Positions 9,701-24,700 of a stretch of 64,000 bases of DNA are shown here, in pieces. Position 1 is the first letter of the stretch. Every line of letters begins with the position of its first letter. Location: positions 806,001 to 870,000 of the forward strand of contig JAQGDQ010000021.1 of NCBI GenBank assembly GCA_030141605.1, in the 5' to 3' direction. Source of the stretch: Tubiluchus corallicola. Lineage: Eukaryota; Priapulida; Priapulimorpha; Priapulimorphida; Tubiluchidae. A program made the translations under genes and the position numbers. The notes under the pieces are model-generated. The model was not told the origin of the DNA. It saw only the letters and a list, made by a program, of their open reading frames with translations, and made no database searches.

Positions 9701-12700
9701 GGAGAGAGGGCGCTATCGATGGGAATGAGAATGGTACGCTCGTGTTGATACGTGTCCTGAGGATCGAGAATGTACAACTCCTCGCTGGAGATGTCAGTGA
9801 TGTAGTGTAAACTTTCTTGAGCACGGTCGATATGAAAGAATTTGTCTCCTGTTATGCCTACAAGTGTAATAATTCACATACATATGTATTTATAAATACC
9901 CTAGAAATAATTAACTACTTATTTATAAATGCCTACTATTTTTATAAATAATTCATACCACTCTGCAACACAATTTGTTAGTCAGTTTGGAACCACTTAA
10001 GAGAAGCAGGTATGCAAAATATATAAACAGCTTCTAAATGTAATCACAAAAATACAGAAGAACTAAAGCTAAATTTCACAAAATTTTTGCTGGAAGTTAA
10101 GTCATCAACTGCCATGTTAATCAGGAAGTTTCCACTTGAGGTTCTGGACACTAATAGCATGATATTACAAACCAACTTGATAATGTGACCAAATGAAAAC
10201 TGTATAAGTATCGACTGCTTGTGAGGTCCACGATGAGAGTGCACTGTGTAGTTTGTAAGCTTCACTGGAGACTGCAAGTGTCTTCTGAGTACTTTTCCAA
10301 AAACTTAAAATTAACAACATATTTACTATATCTGCTATTACAAATCAGTTTTCCATTAATCAATAAATTAACAATTTGCAATCAAATGTCTTCCACAGCC
10401 ATAACACCAGATAAGGCTTCACTAATATTTCTATTCAAGATATTCAGAAACCATAGCTTTTATTTTGTAGTAAGAAATAAATATTTATTACCTGAGAGGC
10501 ACAAGTTATACGTAAGGGTCTCAATTAAACATTTAGTAGCATTTTATGCTGTTTAATCTTTTTTGTCTATGGCCAGATTTATTGCCACAGATATACTACA
10601 GTCGTCAAACTACAAACCTGGCCATAGACAAAAAAATCAAATAACATGAACTGTTTTGGTTGCCTTGAATTGAAATACTGGTGATGCAATACCTGGTGTT
10701 ATGGCCATGGAAAACATTTTACTGCAAATTTTTATTTACTGATTAGTAGAAAAGGTATTTGTAATAGCAGACATAGTAAATATAGACACAGACATAGAGA
10801 CACCTGTATGTAACACTTGCTAGCACAAAACCTCAGGACATGAAGACAGGCTTACAATGCATATAACACTGACACAATCTAAAACAATTCAAAATTTCTC
10901 AAGTTTAACATTTCTTTCATATGTCACTTACAGTCTAGGAAGCACCATTTGGAACTGAGGCGTTGGAATGCTGGACTAACAGAAAGATCATCTTGCAGGC
11001 TGTCAATGTGAGAGCGGACTTGTTCCAGGTCCGCATCATTCTCCACCACAATCAATCCAAGTGGAACAGCTAAAACAGAAAAAATGATTGGTAAGAAACA
11101 AAAGACGTTCATTAATCCAAGTATAAGCAATCTCTTATAATTAGATTTAGGGCACAACTGCCTACCTATAACATTAGAATTTTAAAAGGTCACAGTGACC
11201 TAAAATAATTATCTAAAGTGCAGTTTTCCTCGAGAATTTATGCCAATTATTTCAATGTCAGACAGGAGAAAACCGAAAACAATTTATATGAAAACATTGC
11301 AGATATGTGAGAGGCACTAAATAAAAAACAAAAGATTAAATGGCTATACTGCAGAAAGTACTTGCAAACAAAACCAAAAATGTAATTTTGTGTTACTATC
11401 AAACTGCTAGTGTGTATTAAAAACACTCCAATATTAAATTTAGAAGGAATGCAACAAAACAAGAAATAAATTAAACTCAAGCAAAATCAATAAAATCAAA
11501 TTTTAAAGCTTTTATGAATTATGTTATATGTAGAACTAAGTCAAAAACATGCAAAAAAGAACAATCTATGCACTTACGTTACGTTAGCACTTTGTTATAC
11601 TTAGTATAATTGTGATTAAAAGATTGACAGTTAAAGGTTTAGCAAAGATATAACACTTTTCTACTAATTCATTCACAAATATACAAAGGCACTCTGCACA
11701 TACATTTCAAGCGAGGCTTCCGAGCAAAATAATGTTTGAAATTTCCTGGAAAATGGTAATCTTCATTTAACGGTGGAAACAAGACTGCAGGCAGCTTATG
11801 TAAGAGGATTCAGCAATGAGCAGTAATCTCATATTCAGTAACAAGCAATCTGATATTTTCTTATTACACAGTAATATAATCCATGCTGCACCATTATTCC
11901 CTCACTGAGTTTTAACACCAGCAGAAGTGTTTTAATTTGTAAAAGTTCTCATAAAGGCAAAATTTGCCAATTTAAATTGTTACACAGCTCCAGAGTCATA
12001 AATTCAAGCTATACAGGAAGGGTTCTATGTGCAGAACAGTAGCTGAACCGCAAATTTGATTTCATTAATTCGTTTGTTTAGCATTGTTTAATATCGATGG
12101 GCATAATGATTTCAATTTGGTTTGTTTAAATGCTGTCACATTAAAGAGCATTAAACTCGCTACATTTTACAGGAATTTCCTATCTTAAGAAATTGTATTT
12201 CAAGGTTGCTGTTTAATATGATAAATATCAGAATGTACGATAATTTGAGGCTGCACCCCATGAAAAAAGAGATTATACAACAATTGATAATATGATACAC
12301 TATAATTTAGATTTGATACAAAAACAAAAGTTTAAAAAACTGTGCACTAAAAGCATTTAAATCATTACTGCTTACAATTGGAAAGTAAATAAACTTTGAT
12401 TTCATTGTAGTCTGAAGCATGCTGGTCGTGGTTAGTGGACACGGCTTCTTGAAAAAAGCAGTCATTTAGAAAATAATGCTCATGATGATGGTGGCAAAAG
12501 CATGATTTCGCAAATGCACAAATCAGCGACTCTTTACTGTGTTTCAATAAATTGAATTTTACACTTGTTAATGCCACTTTTTGGTGTTATAGTTACTTAT
12601 TAAGTGCATTTTAATAATAATTTGCTGCAATTAATTATGCAATAATTTTGGATTTTGGCCGAAAATACGATAATTTGGTGGAAAATACAATAATTTTTAG

Positions 12701-15700
12701 TGTCCAGTATGAATGAAATTTAAACGGCAACCCTGTTGTATTTTTGTTTTCTTAATTAGTAGTTTTTTCTATTGCAGCACGGCCACAACAGTGACACAAG
12801 CAATGTAACAATCAATTTAATTCGAACACGATGTTGTCCCTTGTTGCCACTTTCTGTAATGTGGAGCTAATCAGCTCTGCGGACAAAAACAGCAATAAAC
12901 TTACCAACTTGGCGAATTTTGTTTTTATCAAAGTTTAGGGCTTCGTAATCCCCCATGGACACCTTGTTGACCTGTATTCGCAGACGTTCTGGTACTGATG
13001 GCGGGCTAGATGAAAGAAATATAACTATAGAAAGAGAAGACTTAATTAGCACCAGCTAGATAAAATGCTTTCTAAATTTGCCATCGTTAGAAGTAATTCC
13101 AGATATTAATGTACCAGTAATCATTGTTAAAAGTGGCGAATTTAGGCGATTTAAATAAATAATGTTTTAATAAAATGTTTGATTTATATTTTGTCTGACA
13201 TCTATTCTAAGTAACCCGCAGTTAATAGACAGACATTATTATGCATTAGAATATAAAAAAATGTGTAAATAACATTTCAAATAATTTGTTAATTGAATTA
13301 TAAAAATTGCCATTAAGGATTGTCTCAGTCCTGCTAACTGAAATACTGAAGAAAAAGCGGCAGACATTATACTTACTCATTGATGATAGGATATGAACCT
13401 CTTCTCTAAAAATAAGACAAATGTGAGAAAAATTAGATGTTAAAAACACATATATACATATTACATGGCACATATTACATATTATTCAAATAATGAAACT
13501 TTTTTATGATACAATACTAAATTATAGAGCATAAATACTAAATACTATGATAAATGAGCATACACAGATTAAGTAATAAGAGAAAACATAGAGTAACTCA
13601 CAGAGCTAAAACATAGAACAAACTAAGCAAAATGGTTCAATACACAGCATTGCTACAAGTCGCTGCACTGCGAAACAGTTGTAAGAAAGACACTGTTAGT
13701 ATATTCGCGTAGGAATAATGATAATTTCGAAAGCAATCAGTAAGAGCAGAGCTTAAATAAGGAATAGTTAAACGGTGAAAATGTGAATAAATGCAGGTGG
13801 CAGATAAATTTGTGGTAAAGAAATCTAGTAAAAATCTGATTTAAGCAAACCAGTGCAGTAGGGCAGAAAAACATGCTAGTCATGAGCATCAAAATATGGT
13901 GAAACTAATAAAGTGAATGTCAAAATCTTTTCCCCGTGTGGCGTCGTCTTTCTAGTGCCAATCTAAATTTCAGTCAACTGCTAAGTAAAATCAATGGAAA
14001 TAATGTTTAGTGAAAGGTGTAAAAAATTACTCAAAAAACTTCTTCATACTCAGTTAAGTGCAGTGCAAATTTTTATTTGAATAAAAGTGAAAAATGCAAA
14101 CGGTCTTAAAATGATGGAGCAGACTCGTGTGAGAATGACCCACTTACCTTCGTCTGCGGACTGCCCTTAGATAGCTGTGCACATATAATACAGATATATG
14201 AAACATGATTTTAACATTTAACACATTGAAACAGTTACTTGGCATGTAAACAATCAAACTGACAAAATGTAAAAAGAAAATAGTTTAAAGGCAACAATCG
14301 TGCCAGTGATAACAATTGTATAATTTTTAGCCAGAAAGATCATTAAAGCTGAACAATTGTGTCAATGTATGATAGCAAAAATAAAAGTGGTAAAAATATT
14401 TGGCACAATAGTACATGGTTAAGTTTCTAATTTGACAATATTTTTTGAAAAACAATGTTTGGCAGCACAATCATTTACTGTTACTTTTATCATTAATGCA
14501 ACAATTAACCAAACAAACTTATTTAGATTTTAACATATAAACTTTAGTATCGATAAAGCTTTTTAAAAATATGTTAATATTGGTGAGAGTTTGCTAGTCA
14601 AAACCGCCATAATAATGTTAGCAATAAAAAGGCAACTTTGTTTTGGAGGCACAAGGCAATGCAGTACAGAGACGTGTGTCAATGCAATATTTACCACGTT
14701 GCTGGTGCCCGCTACTACCTTCGGTTTAAGAACCATGTTAGCCTGGTTGCGCATCGTTATGAGCACGATTGATGGTCCAAGTCGACATGGTTCGCCATCC
14801 ACTTGCATTGGGATGATTTTGTTCGTTACTAGTCTTACTTCCTGGCACTGTGCTATCCGCTCGCCATGACCGCCAACTTGCAGAGCCGCCTAAAATCAAT
14901 TTATGTAAAAGTTGATCTTAATGTTTAAATTAGCACATCATAAATGAAAAAGAAAAGTTGTTATGTACGTATCATCAAATGTTACCACTGTACTTATAGG
15001 TACCTACATTAAGTAGTACTTTTTATTGCACTAATACATTAACAGGTGACTTAGTAAGCAATGAGTTATCTTCTCTTGCATATGTTTACCTGTTCGGTTA
15101 CACTTTTCAGCAAAAATTTATCAAGATAGTGTCAAATTTTATTTTCAAGATAAAACAAGAACCATAAACTCAGGTTAACAATAGGGGTGAGCATTTTCAG
15201 AAACCAGATTCAAATCGAATCGATCTTGTGACTTTTGAACTAGAATCAAGCCAAATTTCAGCATTCTTCAATCCGAATCAAATTCAAATAAGGTTTTAAA
15301 TATCTTCGAATCACTAACAAAAAGAGGTTTAACAAAGGCAGTGCATGTTACTTGATTTTGTTCTGCGGTAAAAATGTAAATAATTTACTTAAAAATTGTC
15401 TACAGAAATTGCAGCTAATTGTGCTGACTACATGGTGCTTCATGCAGGTTAATGCATGTAATGTAACACATTAGGTTAGTTTATGTAATGTTAAACGCAT
15501 ATGGTTTAAGCGCTGAATTATTTGAATCTCTAACTAAAAAAAACTTGTTCGAATCGAATTCGAACGTTTGATGCACACCCCAAGTTATCAATGGTATAAC
15601 ATCTAAAACATCAGCTGTTAAAAAAACAAAAACAAACTGAAAAGAATATGTCCAAAACTGAGGGGACAATAGGTTTAATGCAAAATGTCTACAGTTCTAT

Positions 15701-18700
15701 TGTACCAGTGAAGCTGTTGAAAAGCCAATAACTTCCAACGATCCATCGTCATGTCGCTGAGTTTCAAAGGACCCTGAAGTACTGGGATTACCCCATGGTT
15801 GTGTGCCTCCTGCGTACCTGCATTTAAGAAATTCACATGTGAAAGCAACCTGAGCCTTCTGTAATTTAAATGTTGTCATGTTTTATTGCTGTAAATCTGT
15901 AACACCCAAATTTAGAGCAAACAGCAAAAAAAATTGGATAAATGTAGCAAAAACGTAATAACACATGTGCCCCGGGTTATTGTTTTTTATACTCTATGAG
16001 AATTTTTCATGAAATTCTAAATGAGTAAGTAATTAAGACTAATTTATTTTCATATTTAACTAGCAATTTAATTAATAACAATAATCCATGTGTAACACAT
16101 CAGAAATGACAGATAGATTTCAAATGATATTTTTCAGTGAAAGTAGTATACGTTAATTAAGTGTTACAAAAATAGAATTACTGTGTTGTCATACTACAGA
16201 AAGCAGGGTAAAAGAAATGCCTTGAAGAAGGTAACGTCAACGTAATTAAATTTTTATTTTTTTCGAAATTTTCAACTAGTTGAGAATGTATGGAGTTTAA
16301 GGGGCTGTACAGATGAGAGTGTAAGCTGAGAGCCGACCAAGAATGTTGTGTGATTCTATCCAACAGACTGTTGTACAATTTCTGCGGATTGGTAAATACT
16401 CACCTCGGAATATTCAGAAAGAGCAGGCAGTGAACTTTCAAGTCCTGTATCTTCGAAGTCAAGTTGACACCGTCGCATTCCAGTGTGATATGTTCAGCAA
16501 GGTATTTCCAGCTTCTCTTCAACAAGTCTTTACCACCAGCCTGGATGAACAATAGAATTATAATTATAAAGCCTTTTTTGAAACTTATAAACATGAAACA
16601 TGAAAATATTTGGAAAATTAGGCTGATTCAAACATATTTTCACCTGTAATGAAGCTAATCAAGATATTATAATGCAAGAGAAAAGTGAAAACTGGAGTAA
16701 AGCTTTGAACAATTACACCAACGTAAACACGATGATGAGTCAGTTAAGGAAAATTTCATCAGAAATTATCCAACTACTGCTTTTAATATCTAAAGTTTGC
16801 CTAAACACTGTTTACTCATTGCTAATTCATTTTACCTAATCAACTACTACTGAGGACAAATAATGCTATCCATATGTTAATATTGTATATTTAAAATGTC
16901 GCTCAATGCCATTAAACAATGGGCCACACTGGACAGCATCATGTTTGCTTAGTATGTACTTAATGGTCTTAAAGGTATAAAACAAATTGTGAAGACTGAG
17001 AGATGCAAATGAGGAAATTCAAGATGCTTCTTACTTAGTAGGAGTTCTTTTCAGGGATTAATCTACACACAAATATAAATTGCCAAAATATGATTAGTGT
17101 GGAGGTGCTTGTACAATTGCAAACTGATAATCACTTATACCATAAACTGGCAAACACTTACACCATAAATTGGTAAGTTCTTTCACAAGAAACTGGCAAG
17201 CTAGTACTTACACCGTAAACTGATGAGTGGTTACACCATAAACTGTTAAGTACTTAAACCATAAACTGACAAATACTTACATCACAAATTGGTAATTACT
17301 CACACTGTAAACTGGCAAGTACTTACGCCGGCATAAAACATGCGATTGCGAAAGCGGCTATTAAATTTCTCTGGACGGGCTTCTCTTGACGCATGAAACT
17401 CCAATGCAACATGCGCATCAGCACCTAGACTGAAGTAGTTGTTAAATACGTCCAACGGCAGTTTTTCACTGGCTTCATCAACTGTAGGATCTGGTGTGGC
17501 ATTGGCGTTAGGGTTCTTTTCTACTTTCACGTTCCATCTGTCTAACTGCACCACTGTGCCTTCTTCAACGCTGGCTAGGATTTTAGATATAGGCTCGTCT
17601 GTGTAACCCTAAAACAACAACACCTCTTATTATACAAAAAGTTTCAGAAGTACAAAATCAAAGAATATTTGTTTTTGCAACTAAATTGTAAAATTGAAAG
17701 AATTCTTTGAAAACAATATGTAAGAGACAATCAGCACAATCAAATACCAAAGAAAAAAATGGCTATACAGTTTCAAGCCTTTAGTTGAAACACAATTTCA
17801 TAATCTCCATTTTCGGTTCATCCTGCACATTTTTGCAATAAGATAAAATATATCAAACTGAAAAGTGTTATTCTTTTAAAAGCTTTACAAAATACATACA
17901 CTTCCCCAGTTTAGAGTCCGCGACAAGTCGTTGCCTGTTCCTAGAGGAAGTACTGCAACTGGCGGCATTGGGTTAAACCCTAAAGCATCTAATGAAGATA
18001 ATATCCAGCCTACAGTGCCGTCTCCTCCGCAAGCAAGTATCCGAAGATTCTGAACTTTCCTGTATAACTCTAACCTAAATTAGTACAAAAAAAGTCAGTA
18101 ACATCTAGAAACATGTTATATAGTATTTCTAAATGAATTTCATAAACTATTTCATATGTGATGGGCAAGTATGACATGCAAGTTTATAATTTAGTAGTTG
18201 TCTTGTTTGCTTATTACAATGTTGATTTTTTGTATTATTTTTTACACTGTATTTTCATTTAGGTAGATTGTTGCATGAACATGACCTTAATTGTGTCGAA
18301 ATGTTGCAGATGTTGTGCCTGAGTAGAAACAATGTCTTTACTTAAATGCGCGCTGACTATCATGTTTATTTCATGTCTAACAGATTAGGAATCACAGAAG
18401 AATACATTAGAAAAAAGGTAAACACAAATAAACATAGTTTCAAACAATCATTGTGTTGTTGAGTTTGTTGTGTATTGTAGTTTATCGTCGGATTGTAAAG
18501 TTTAAAGTTGATCATACAGTTAATAAGAGATGATAATTACAGATTTAGTATCTTTCCAATACTTATTAACATAGCTTCTGTTTTCAAAATTTCTGTGCAG
18601 TACGTGTTAAGTTAAGCACGAGGTAGGCCTGTGGCTTCTGAAGGATGCTGGGAGAATTCGTTTTTTCACAAACAATTTTTTTCAGTTTATTGTTGTGTCA

Positions 18701-21700
18701 GTTTATCCCTACAATTGATTTATTGCAAGTGCAACACACTGCTAAATTTTACAAGTCTAAAATCACAAGGATGTTGCTACGTTGCATTTTTCATCAGGGT
18801 TTTGGGAATAGGGGGCTGCGGCTCATTCATATAATCTGATTCATTTTATTTATGAGTGTTTTGATATTTTTAAGTGATCACGTTTTAAAAAACCTAACTT
18901 GCAGTTTTTGAAAATGATTGTAACTGTTGTGATTGGACTGTTGCCAGTCAACAAATTTACCACTATTACTACTGGCTAATTATAACTATCATACTGCAAA
19001 GCACTTCTAAATGCAGCTATTTTTGGGTACAAGAAAGATAACTAGGGCTCTTACGCAGGCTGTGGCCCGCCCTGACTGAGATCAAAGACTTGTCGTGGGT
19101 TGAGCAACCACTGCATTTTCTGCATAATTTTTCCTCCCTGATTTCCCCCACTTTTCGGATTGATAAAAACCTGTTAAAATACAACGTACATTTAATAAAT
19201 ACTATTATTTAGTACGTAATAAGATAGCAAGGTAATAAACTTAAAAAAATAAGCAAAGTTAACAACTAGGATTTTTCAACATAATCGCACATGACATTAT
19301 AATGTCAGGACCACACAGAAAGTCAGTAAGAACTGGTCATCATAATTCTGGAGCCATCGAGGAGACAACACTTGGATCATCTTTCCCTCAAGAATAGCAT
19401 ACATTTTCACGTGTTACACAAAAAATGACAGCTCTTATACAGAGTAGTCTCACGGCATTATAGAACTGAACTTATCATCAATCTTACACAAAAGTTGCAA
19501 AAGTCAACTGTTTCACCAGACGCAAGCAAACGAGTGACTGTTTTTATGGGTGAGAATAACCTATTCTTAAAGGAAAACCAGACGATTGTGTAAATATTAG
19601 TTCCAAATAAAGAATGCTCTAAAATATTGAAAGCTATAATAGGTCTTTTTAAATCAAAGCTTAGATTAAATAAAAATTACCTCGGATACTCAAATTCTGT
19701 TAAACTTTCAAAGCTACGCGCGGTTCAGCGAATCTGCTAAGACTGGCAACAGTGCCTTTTTGGCACACGCACGTGGCCAACAAATAGAAAGCGGTACCGT
19801 GATAATCTATGATCATGAACTGCAGTGTTAGTTTCTGACGCCATATGACATAGAGCCCATTTTTGTGACATCACGTGTTTAAGCAGCACTGTAACACTTA
19901 CGCAAACATGCTTGACACGCAAGGGAAGATGCCTGCCATTGCACAAACTGTGGTTAGTTTCTGATGTAAGCAATAGCTGTGTTTGGTTGCCATTAATTAA
20001 CTTTCTAAGCTAATTATTCTAAAACAAGAAACAATTGCTAACTTTTGTAGGCAAGAAAATGTATATTTTGGACAGTAAATTAAAATGAGATTGAGTCTAA
20101 ACAATCATTCGGTTTTCCTTTAATGTTAAAGTGCCTGTAACCGTTTTAGTATTTAACACTAAGACCAGAAACGTTTTCTATCTAGAAGGACCGGCATTAG
20201 TCAAGTGTAGTTTTCATTCCTATAGAAAAACATAATTCGTAGTTGCCAGTTAGATTTTAGTGAAATTCAATGATTCAATAGGAAATTAAGTGAACTCATA
20301 TCAACAAAATTGAAGCCATTTGTACAGTACAAGCATAATGACCCATCTAAAGGCAGATTTCGCAGTGCTCTGAGAACCTGTATTGAGTCAAACCGTCTGG
20401 TGGCCTGATCGAGAGTTGACAGTCAAGAAAGTTCAGACCACAATTTTTAGCTCGTAAAATAAAACGTCGAAATGAGTTCACTGATTTACAGTCACATTTA
20501 CTCTTGTAATGTCAATACATTGTGACGATTTGCAATGCACAATATGTATTGGCGCCAATTGAAGTAGAAGGTCATTCTAGTGTCAATAAAGCAATGAAAC
20601 ACCACAGTTAGTGCAAAGACTTACTAATAGTGGCTTCATATATGGATTTACTGGAATGGGTTTGATCACAAAGGGTCTGTGGTCCTCGGAGGGTCTTTTT
20701 CCTTTTCGTTTTGTTGAAGTCCCCCGTTTCTTTTTTCTTACAGAAGATGATGACCTGAAAGACCCCTGGTTAAGAAAGAAACAAAAAATTATTAATAAAA
20801 TGCACACTATAGTTTTATTTAAATGTGTGAAATTCATACTGATGATCTCAATATGATAATTTACAGACAACATGCGTAATTTTGCAGTTTAGCAGTTTTG
20901 GTTTTGCTTAAATAGTAACTTTACTGCTATCTGATTATTCATTAGCAGAGTGTCTCGACTACATTAGCCCTACTTAGATTTAACGAACAGTATCCCAGAA
21001 ATTCCAGTAAACTGCCCAAGCACAGGCAGAAATCGTCTGTACACCTGTAAATTAAGCTTGCCATGTTTACTACATCTCCTTGTAAATGAAAACTTATATC
21101 TTTTTCAAATTAACGTTCACAGTTAGCGGTACTCCGCTTAAACAAAATTGTAATGTTTACAGCATTGTTTAAATTAATCTGGTTGAAGCATCTAAACACC
21201 AAGCGACAAAAAGGTGTCACTCGCATGTTACTACGAAGAGGCGGCCATGTTAATGAAATTCTCACTGGAGCATGGTAGGTTTGGACCGCTCAGTTTACTC
21301 GTGCACTCTGCGAATAGTTTTGGAGAAAAGAAAAAAATACGAAAGAAAACAAGCAAAATACAGTTACATTTGACTACGATGTATGGGCTTTAATATTTCT
21401 ATATTTTTACATAAAATTTGACAAAGAGATCGATTTTTGTTTGCTAAAACCTTTGTTGTATTCACTTCTTATGATGCCGTAGGATACAATTACTCATCAG
21501 CCACGCAGTATGTGTACTGACTGACACCACAACAGCCGAAAAATGCAAACAGTGTCGTTTGGATGTTCTTATGAAAATGACTTGAAGGATGAATTTAATG
21601 TGACACAGATTATTAAAGCCGAAAAGTCTAAGGTGTATAAGAAAAAATTGCTATGTAACGTCAAATCATTATATAAAATTAATGTTCTATAGGATTTTCT

Positions 21701-24700
21701 CCACATTGAAACAGATTTTTTCAGCTGCCTATTCCCCTTTTCCAGAAGTGTGTCATCTTTTTTTGTGGCCTATACGTTTAGGTAGGATGTTTAAAAAAAG
21801 CCTCACCTTTCTTGGAAGTTTGATTATCCAATATGGCGGTACGATTATGCTGGCATGGATTCCTAGCAGACATGTCTCCTCTATTTGTTGCATACGAAAA
21901 CATGTGCTCTTGTTGTGATACGCCGCTTTGCACCACGAACAGGATATTGCGATAATTTCTTTAATACTATGAAAGCCAAATTTCTGCTGGAATGACTGCA
22001 AAAATGACAAAAAACATGAAAAATTAGAAACATAAAAAAATTTCAACAGAGGGAGAATTGTTAAACTGTGTACAAATTGTTATTTTAAACTGTCTTAATT
22101 TGTATAAGATTCATTGGAATCTTGTACAATATAGGAATCATCTTCATGCATCATGGGTTTCCTTTAACTTTTTAACATAATGTGCATTCAAAAGCATCCT
22201 AAAAGGAAATCCCCCAAAACAATCATCAAAATTTATTAAACATTCATGCACCCCTCTCCGAGTCAATAATTCAGAGGATGTATAAAAACAATCAGCATGC
22301 TGGCAATCTGAATAGCTAGCTAATGATCCCAAATCAATAATTTTAAAAAGCAAAATTTACCTACTCTATCTGAAATCCATTAAGCTTCTGGCATTACAAT
22401 TGAAAATTATTATTCAGGCATCAGAGTTCTGATTACTCGCACAATTCCGTATTTGTTTTTCAAGTGTCTGTGTGAAACTTTGAATTTACTTTTGGTTCCC
22501 AGTATTTGAACTTGTAGATTAATAAATATTGATCAAACAGAAAATTTCAACCATTATGTAACAATGTATAACATATTCATTTCTTACACTAACTGACTTC
22601 TGCAAACTTTAGGTATAAAAAACTTGCAACACATAGTTTTGCAGTAGAAGATACCTACTTTTCCACATTCTTTACATTTTCCTTCTTGGCGTCGCCGATG
22701 CACCCAGTGATGCCGCACCTGCGGCTGCTGATGCTGAAATAGGTAAATTGTATCTATGATTATCACACCTTTGTAATAAATATTATTAGGAATTAAGTGA
22801 CTGTATCAAATGCTGTAAATGGTTCTATCATATTGTAAAACTATAATAAAATCACACAGTTATCAACATCAATGCAGCTTTATACTATAGAAAACTCTAT
22901 ACTAAATACATAGTGTAGAAAGGTGAGTATAGTCTCATACAACATTTGCACAAAGTTAAATGTTATAAAAGAAATTTTAAATGTTAAAAAATGTCTTACA
23001 TCACGATGATGTCGAGAGCCGGCTTCCCTGAATGTTTGCTTGCATCTAAAATTTATCTGAAATCAATCACAGCATCCAACTCATTGCCTGATAGTCACGT
23101 GATACAGTGATTAATTACGCATTTTAATTTGCCAAATTCTGTGTGCACAAAGGAAATTTAGAGGAGAATTAACATGGTAATTTAACGTGGTAATTTATAC
23201 TAAGCCTTTCACAGCTTGCCGAGACACGTAGAATCCGCTTGTGGGGATATATTTACAAAACAGCCTACACACATCAGCCGTGTGCGCATGAAATCATTTC
23301 TTCAAAAGACTTCTTTCGCACACTGAAAAATTCTCGTCTACATTTCTTGAAAATACGGCTCATACAATACGAGGTCTGCAGAGAAATACGACTCAGCCAT
23401 TGTCAAGATATTAAGGTAAGCTTGATCAGACGGGAAAACAGATTAGTTTTGCAAAGCTTGTCACAAAATGTTTCTTTTTGAGCTGAATGTAGAAACTGAA
23501 AGTTTTTCAAGCTAATATAAGCCCTCATTTTAACTGTTCACTTTTTTATATTGTTGGTTGAATTTATTACATAATAAACAAAATGGTATATTTCTGTGTA
23601 ACAATTTATTAAAATTGTGCTGAATACATTTTGCATACTGCATTTCTACACTACGAGAATTACTCTCATCATACTGAAAAAGCACAGTACACATGATATC
23701 CAAAGCCAGCACATAATGCAATACCTGGCTGTGTTTCAAAGATTATTCTTGATATGCGACGTGAACCAGCAAGAACATCTTTATCACATTATAAACACAT
23801 AATGATAGAAACAGCCATTTTCCTGGTGGCCAATCATCCATTTTCTAAGTAAGTCCGAAGTTGTTTAATTTTGTAACCCAGGCACTTACTGCTGAAAGAT
23901 TTCCTTTATAAAATTTCCTTTGCAAAAGTTTAGTTAAAGCATTTCAAAATAAATAGTTTCAAATTACAATAGGACAGTTGCCAAAAAATTAAATATACCT
24001 TATCTAACTGAGTTACGCATCCCACATGAACAACTATTTTGCATGCCGCACATTTTTTTCTAGCACCCGTTTTCTGAAAAAAATAAAAAACAAAATCATT
24101 ATAACAATGCACGTTTTGGAGATAATGAACACGGCTTTGACAATGATAACGAATTTTCTGTTATATTTTTGATACCAATTTCGTCTGTGTGAACTGTTTT
24201 GCGAGTTACTGTCAGCAAGTTATTGCACTCTATGACAGTTGCTACGAATTGTTCCTGGGAGTTACTGTCAGCTCGCGCTTACTGTTGGAGATGTAACTTG
24301 TAGCAAGTTTTGCTCTCTGGCCTGACCTGAACACACTTGTGAGTTACATGGCTAGAAAACTTGCTAGTCTGAACGCGCGGTAAAAGCCATATTGCTTCTA
24401 CACTATTAGAAATTATTTAATTGTCAGTAATGTTTTACAGCATTTCTTATTAACTGATTACAAATATGACATAATAGCATTTTCAATGATAGTTTGAGAC
24501 TGTACAAGGCACAGTGTCACAGAATCGCTACTTTAATGTTGTTGTAGTCATCACCGTTGAGATCAACCAAAGCTGCATTAACTTCAAGTGCTGTTAATTT
24601 AATTCAACCCGTGATGAACCTTGAGAGAAAGCAAATACTATCAGCAAGCACGTTTTTATGGAACGGTAAAGTGAAATTTAATGTTTATTTGTAATACTAA

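Noticed and set aside
14591-14869. Plus-strand frame of 92 codons
   Set aside because: It is antisense to DGK exon 13.
17107-17335. CRISPR-like regularly spaced repeat
   Set aside because: Units are contiguous and degenerate without spacers, in a eukaryotic intron; it is a minisatellite.
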